In this document: piece after piece, positions 5,639 to 5,640 of the stretch
Layout: each line of letters starts with the position of its first letter
Numbering within the stretch: the stretch's first letter is position 1
Notes under the pieces: generated by a model
The model's input: the letters and a program-made list of their open reading frames with translations, nothing else
What the model was told of the DNA's origin: nothing
The model's database searches: none
Source: Deltaproteobacteria bacterium
GTDB taxonomy: Bacteria > Desulfobacterota_B > Binatia > UBA9968
DNA length: 5,640 nucleotides
Direction: 5' to 3'
NCBI GenBank assembly: GCA_005879255.1
Contig: VBKY01000414.1
Span: 1 to 5,640 of the forward strand
Program-made: the position numbers and the translations under genes

Positions 5639-5640
5639 GC

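Overview
This window looks like a piece of a bacterial chromosome from an uncultured or little-studied lineage. Gene content (crotonase-family enzyme, DUF3175 protein, SurE, DagK-like lipid kinase, amidohydrolase_2 enzyme) and moderately GC-rich coding DNA recall soil Deltaproteobacteria or Desulfobacterota-like groups. That placement is an impression from protein style, not a computed assignment. Genes lie on both strands in short units. There is no phage, plasmid, IS element, CRISPR array, tRNA or rRNA that I can see.

Layout. (1) 1-564, minus: the N-terminal 188 residues of a PAPS-dependent sulfotransferase running off the left edge. (2) 565-892: a divergent intergenic region with a candidate promoter and a very strong ribosome binding site for (3) 893-1624, plus: a short crotonase-fold protein that keeps only one of the two classical hydratase glutamates. 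(4) 1718-2750, minus: a probable two-gene unit, a secreted or membrane-anchored TPR protein followed after about 40 nt by a DUF3175 protein. (5) 2751-3273: 523 bp without a gene, holding a sigma-54-like promoter for the TPR gene and a 78-nt pair of inverted REP-like hairpins whose stems differ by compensating base changes. (6) 3274-4008, minus: SurE 5'/3'-nucleotidase with all signature residues. (7) 4115-5015, plus: a DagK/YegS-type lipid kinase divergent from surE, split by a +1 frameshift near 4550-4560. (8) 5072-5638, minus: the C-terminal 188 residues of an amidohydrolase_2 (ACMSD-like) enzyme whose start lies beyond the right edge.

I see no single pathway joining these genes. The crotonase-like protein and the amidohydrolase would fit acyl-CoA or aromatic-acid breakdown but are 3.4 kb apart and not co-transcribed. 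SurE and the lipid kinase share a divergent upstream region. No clearly new multi-gene system is evident. The items most worth a second look are the REPIN-like element, the TPR-DUF3175 pair with its possible sigma-54 control, and the broken lipid kinase.
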